From NCBI GenBank assembly GCA_024280615.1, contig JAJRPU010000186.1:1-6957 (forward strand): a stretch of 6,957 nt of DNA, written 5' to 3'. The stretch is from Bacteroidota bacterium (GTDB lineage Bacteria > Bacteroidota > Bacteroidia > JAADEI01). Of the stretch, positions 6,585 to 6,957 are shown piece by piece. A program made the translations under genes and the position numbers. The first letter of the stretch is position 1. Every line of letters begins with the position of its first letter. The notes under the pieces were generated by a model. The model ran no database searches and was not told the origin of the DNA. It saw only the letters and a program-made list of their open reading frames with translations.

Positions 6585-6957
6585 ATGAAGGAATTAATAA
6601 GTAGGATAATCCATTCCATTTTGACAGGGCAAGATTATAGAACATTCGTTTTAGCTACCATTAACAAAAGATTTATTGACAAAGTAGAAGAATTAACAGC
6701 GGAAATTTTTGAATATAAGAAAAGAAGAGATAATTGGCTGGAAAAATTATTAGAAGACACTTCCAGAAAGAAAGGGAAAGAAAATAAATTCAAATTGTTA
6801 TGGTATGGTGGATTAAATGATAAAACTGTAAAAAATATGACTGGTGGGACATCTAAGAAAGAAGTTTGTTTAGAGATTGGAAAGAAAAATTTGGAGTCAT
6901 TCAGATTGTTATTATCTGAAATAGAGAAGGAAAGCCCATACAAAATTAAAATAATAA
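6585..6957 (+). CDS. Partial unknown protein, candidate restriction endonuclease paired with the methyltransferase
   Basis: An open frame from ATG 6585 to the end of the window (124 residues, no stop reached). It begins MKELISRIIHSILTGQDYRT, continues FVLATINKRFIDKVEELTAE, and later has LWYGGLNDKTVKNMTGG and KKEVCLEIGKKNLESFRLLLSE. The visible part is helical, rich in Lys and Glu, with no signal peptide or membrane segment. 'GLNDKTVKNM' could be a helix-turn-helix-like element. The strong ribosome-binding site, the 3-base gap after the methyltransferase stop and the shared AT-rich composition suggest a partner endonuclease. The 'LLSGQDYR...IN..F.' opening and 'GLN-KT--N' element remind me of CfrBI-family restriction endonucleases, but I cannot confirm this. 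No PD-(D/E)XK or HNH motif is visible yet. That the gene is real is likely; its function is inference. Confidence 0.6.
   Translation, partial: MKELISRIIHSILTGQDYRTFVLATINKRFIDKVEELTAEIFEYKKRRDNWLEKLLEDTSRKKGKENKFKLLWYGGLNDKTVKNMTGGTSKKEVCLEIGKKNLESFRLLLSEIEKESPYKIKII

Noticed and set aside
6635..6943. A 102-codon open frame on the minus strand at the right end.
   Set aside because: It is opposite the partial gene that has a strong ribosome-binding site and operon spacing. Its Phe/Ser/Leu/Asn-rich translation is what the complement of an AT-rich, Lys/Glu-rich gene gives.

Overview
The window looks like a chromosomal segment of a Bacteroidota (FCB-group) bacterium, probably an uncultivated one. 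Four signs point there. The SpoU/TrmH methyltransferase, the S41 C-terminal protease and ribosomal protein S16 have the shapes I associate with that phylum, including the long C-terminal extension of S16 and the 'RYY-QKG-IEA' tail of the protease. Shine-Dalgarno sequences are mostly weak or absent. Copies of the Bacteroidota -7 promoter element TAnnTTTG sit just upstream of three genes. No 16S rRNA is present, so this placement is inference.

Left part, minus strand (1-1745). A DUF4159 exported protein (1098-1745) is followed, in the direction of transcription, by a TrmH-type tRNA/rRNA 2'-O-methyltransferase (309-1007). Seven bases after that comes the start of a NOL1/NOP2/Sun (RsmF-like) rRNA m5C methyltransferase (301 to beyond base 1). 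The last gene has an in-frame TAG at codon 43, with family-like sequence continuing in the same frame after it. It is either a recent pseudogene or carries a sequence error.

Middle part, plus strand (1783-5116). Across a 37-bp divergent promoter region lie yidD, an overlapping S41 tail-specific protease (ctpA-like), a TSUP-family transporter and rpsP. The first three look co-transcribed. rpsP has its own candidate promoter just upstream. YidD and the protease both act at the cell envelope, while rpsP is a ribosome gene.

Right part, plus strand (5163-6957). Immediately after rpsP the composition falls from about 45-53% to about 22-42% GC in sampled lines. Here lie a 472-residue DNA methyltransferase (motifs DPMCGCGTT and TSPPY) and, three bases after its stop behind a good Shine-Dalgarno sequence, a second gene that runs off the window. 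The pair looks like a horizontally acquired type II restriction-modification module. It probably sits where rimM/trmD usually follow rpsP. The second gene is the natural candidate for the endonuclease, but its identity is only a guess (possibly CfrBI-like).

No tRNA, rRNA, CRISPR array, insertion sequence or long repeat was seen.
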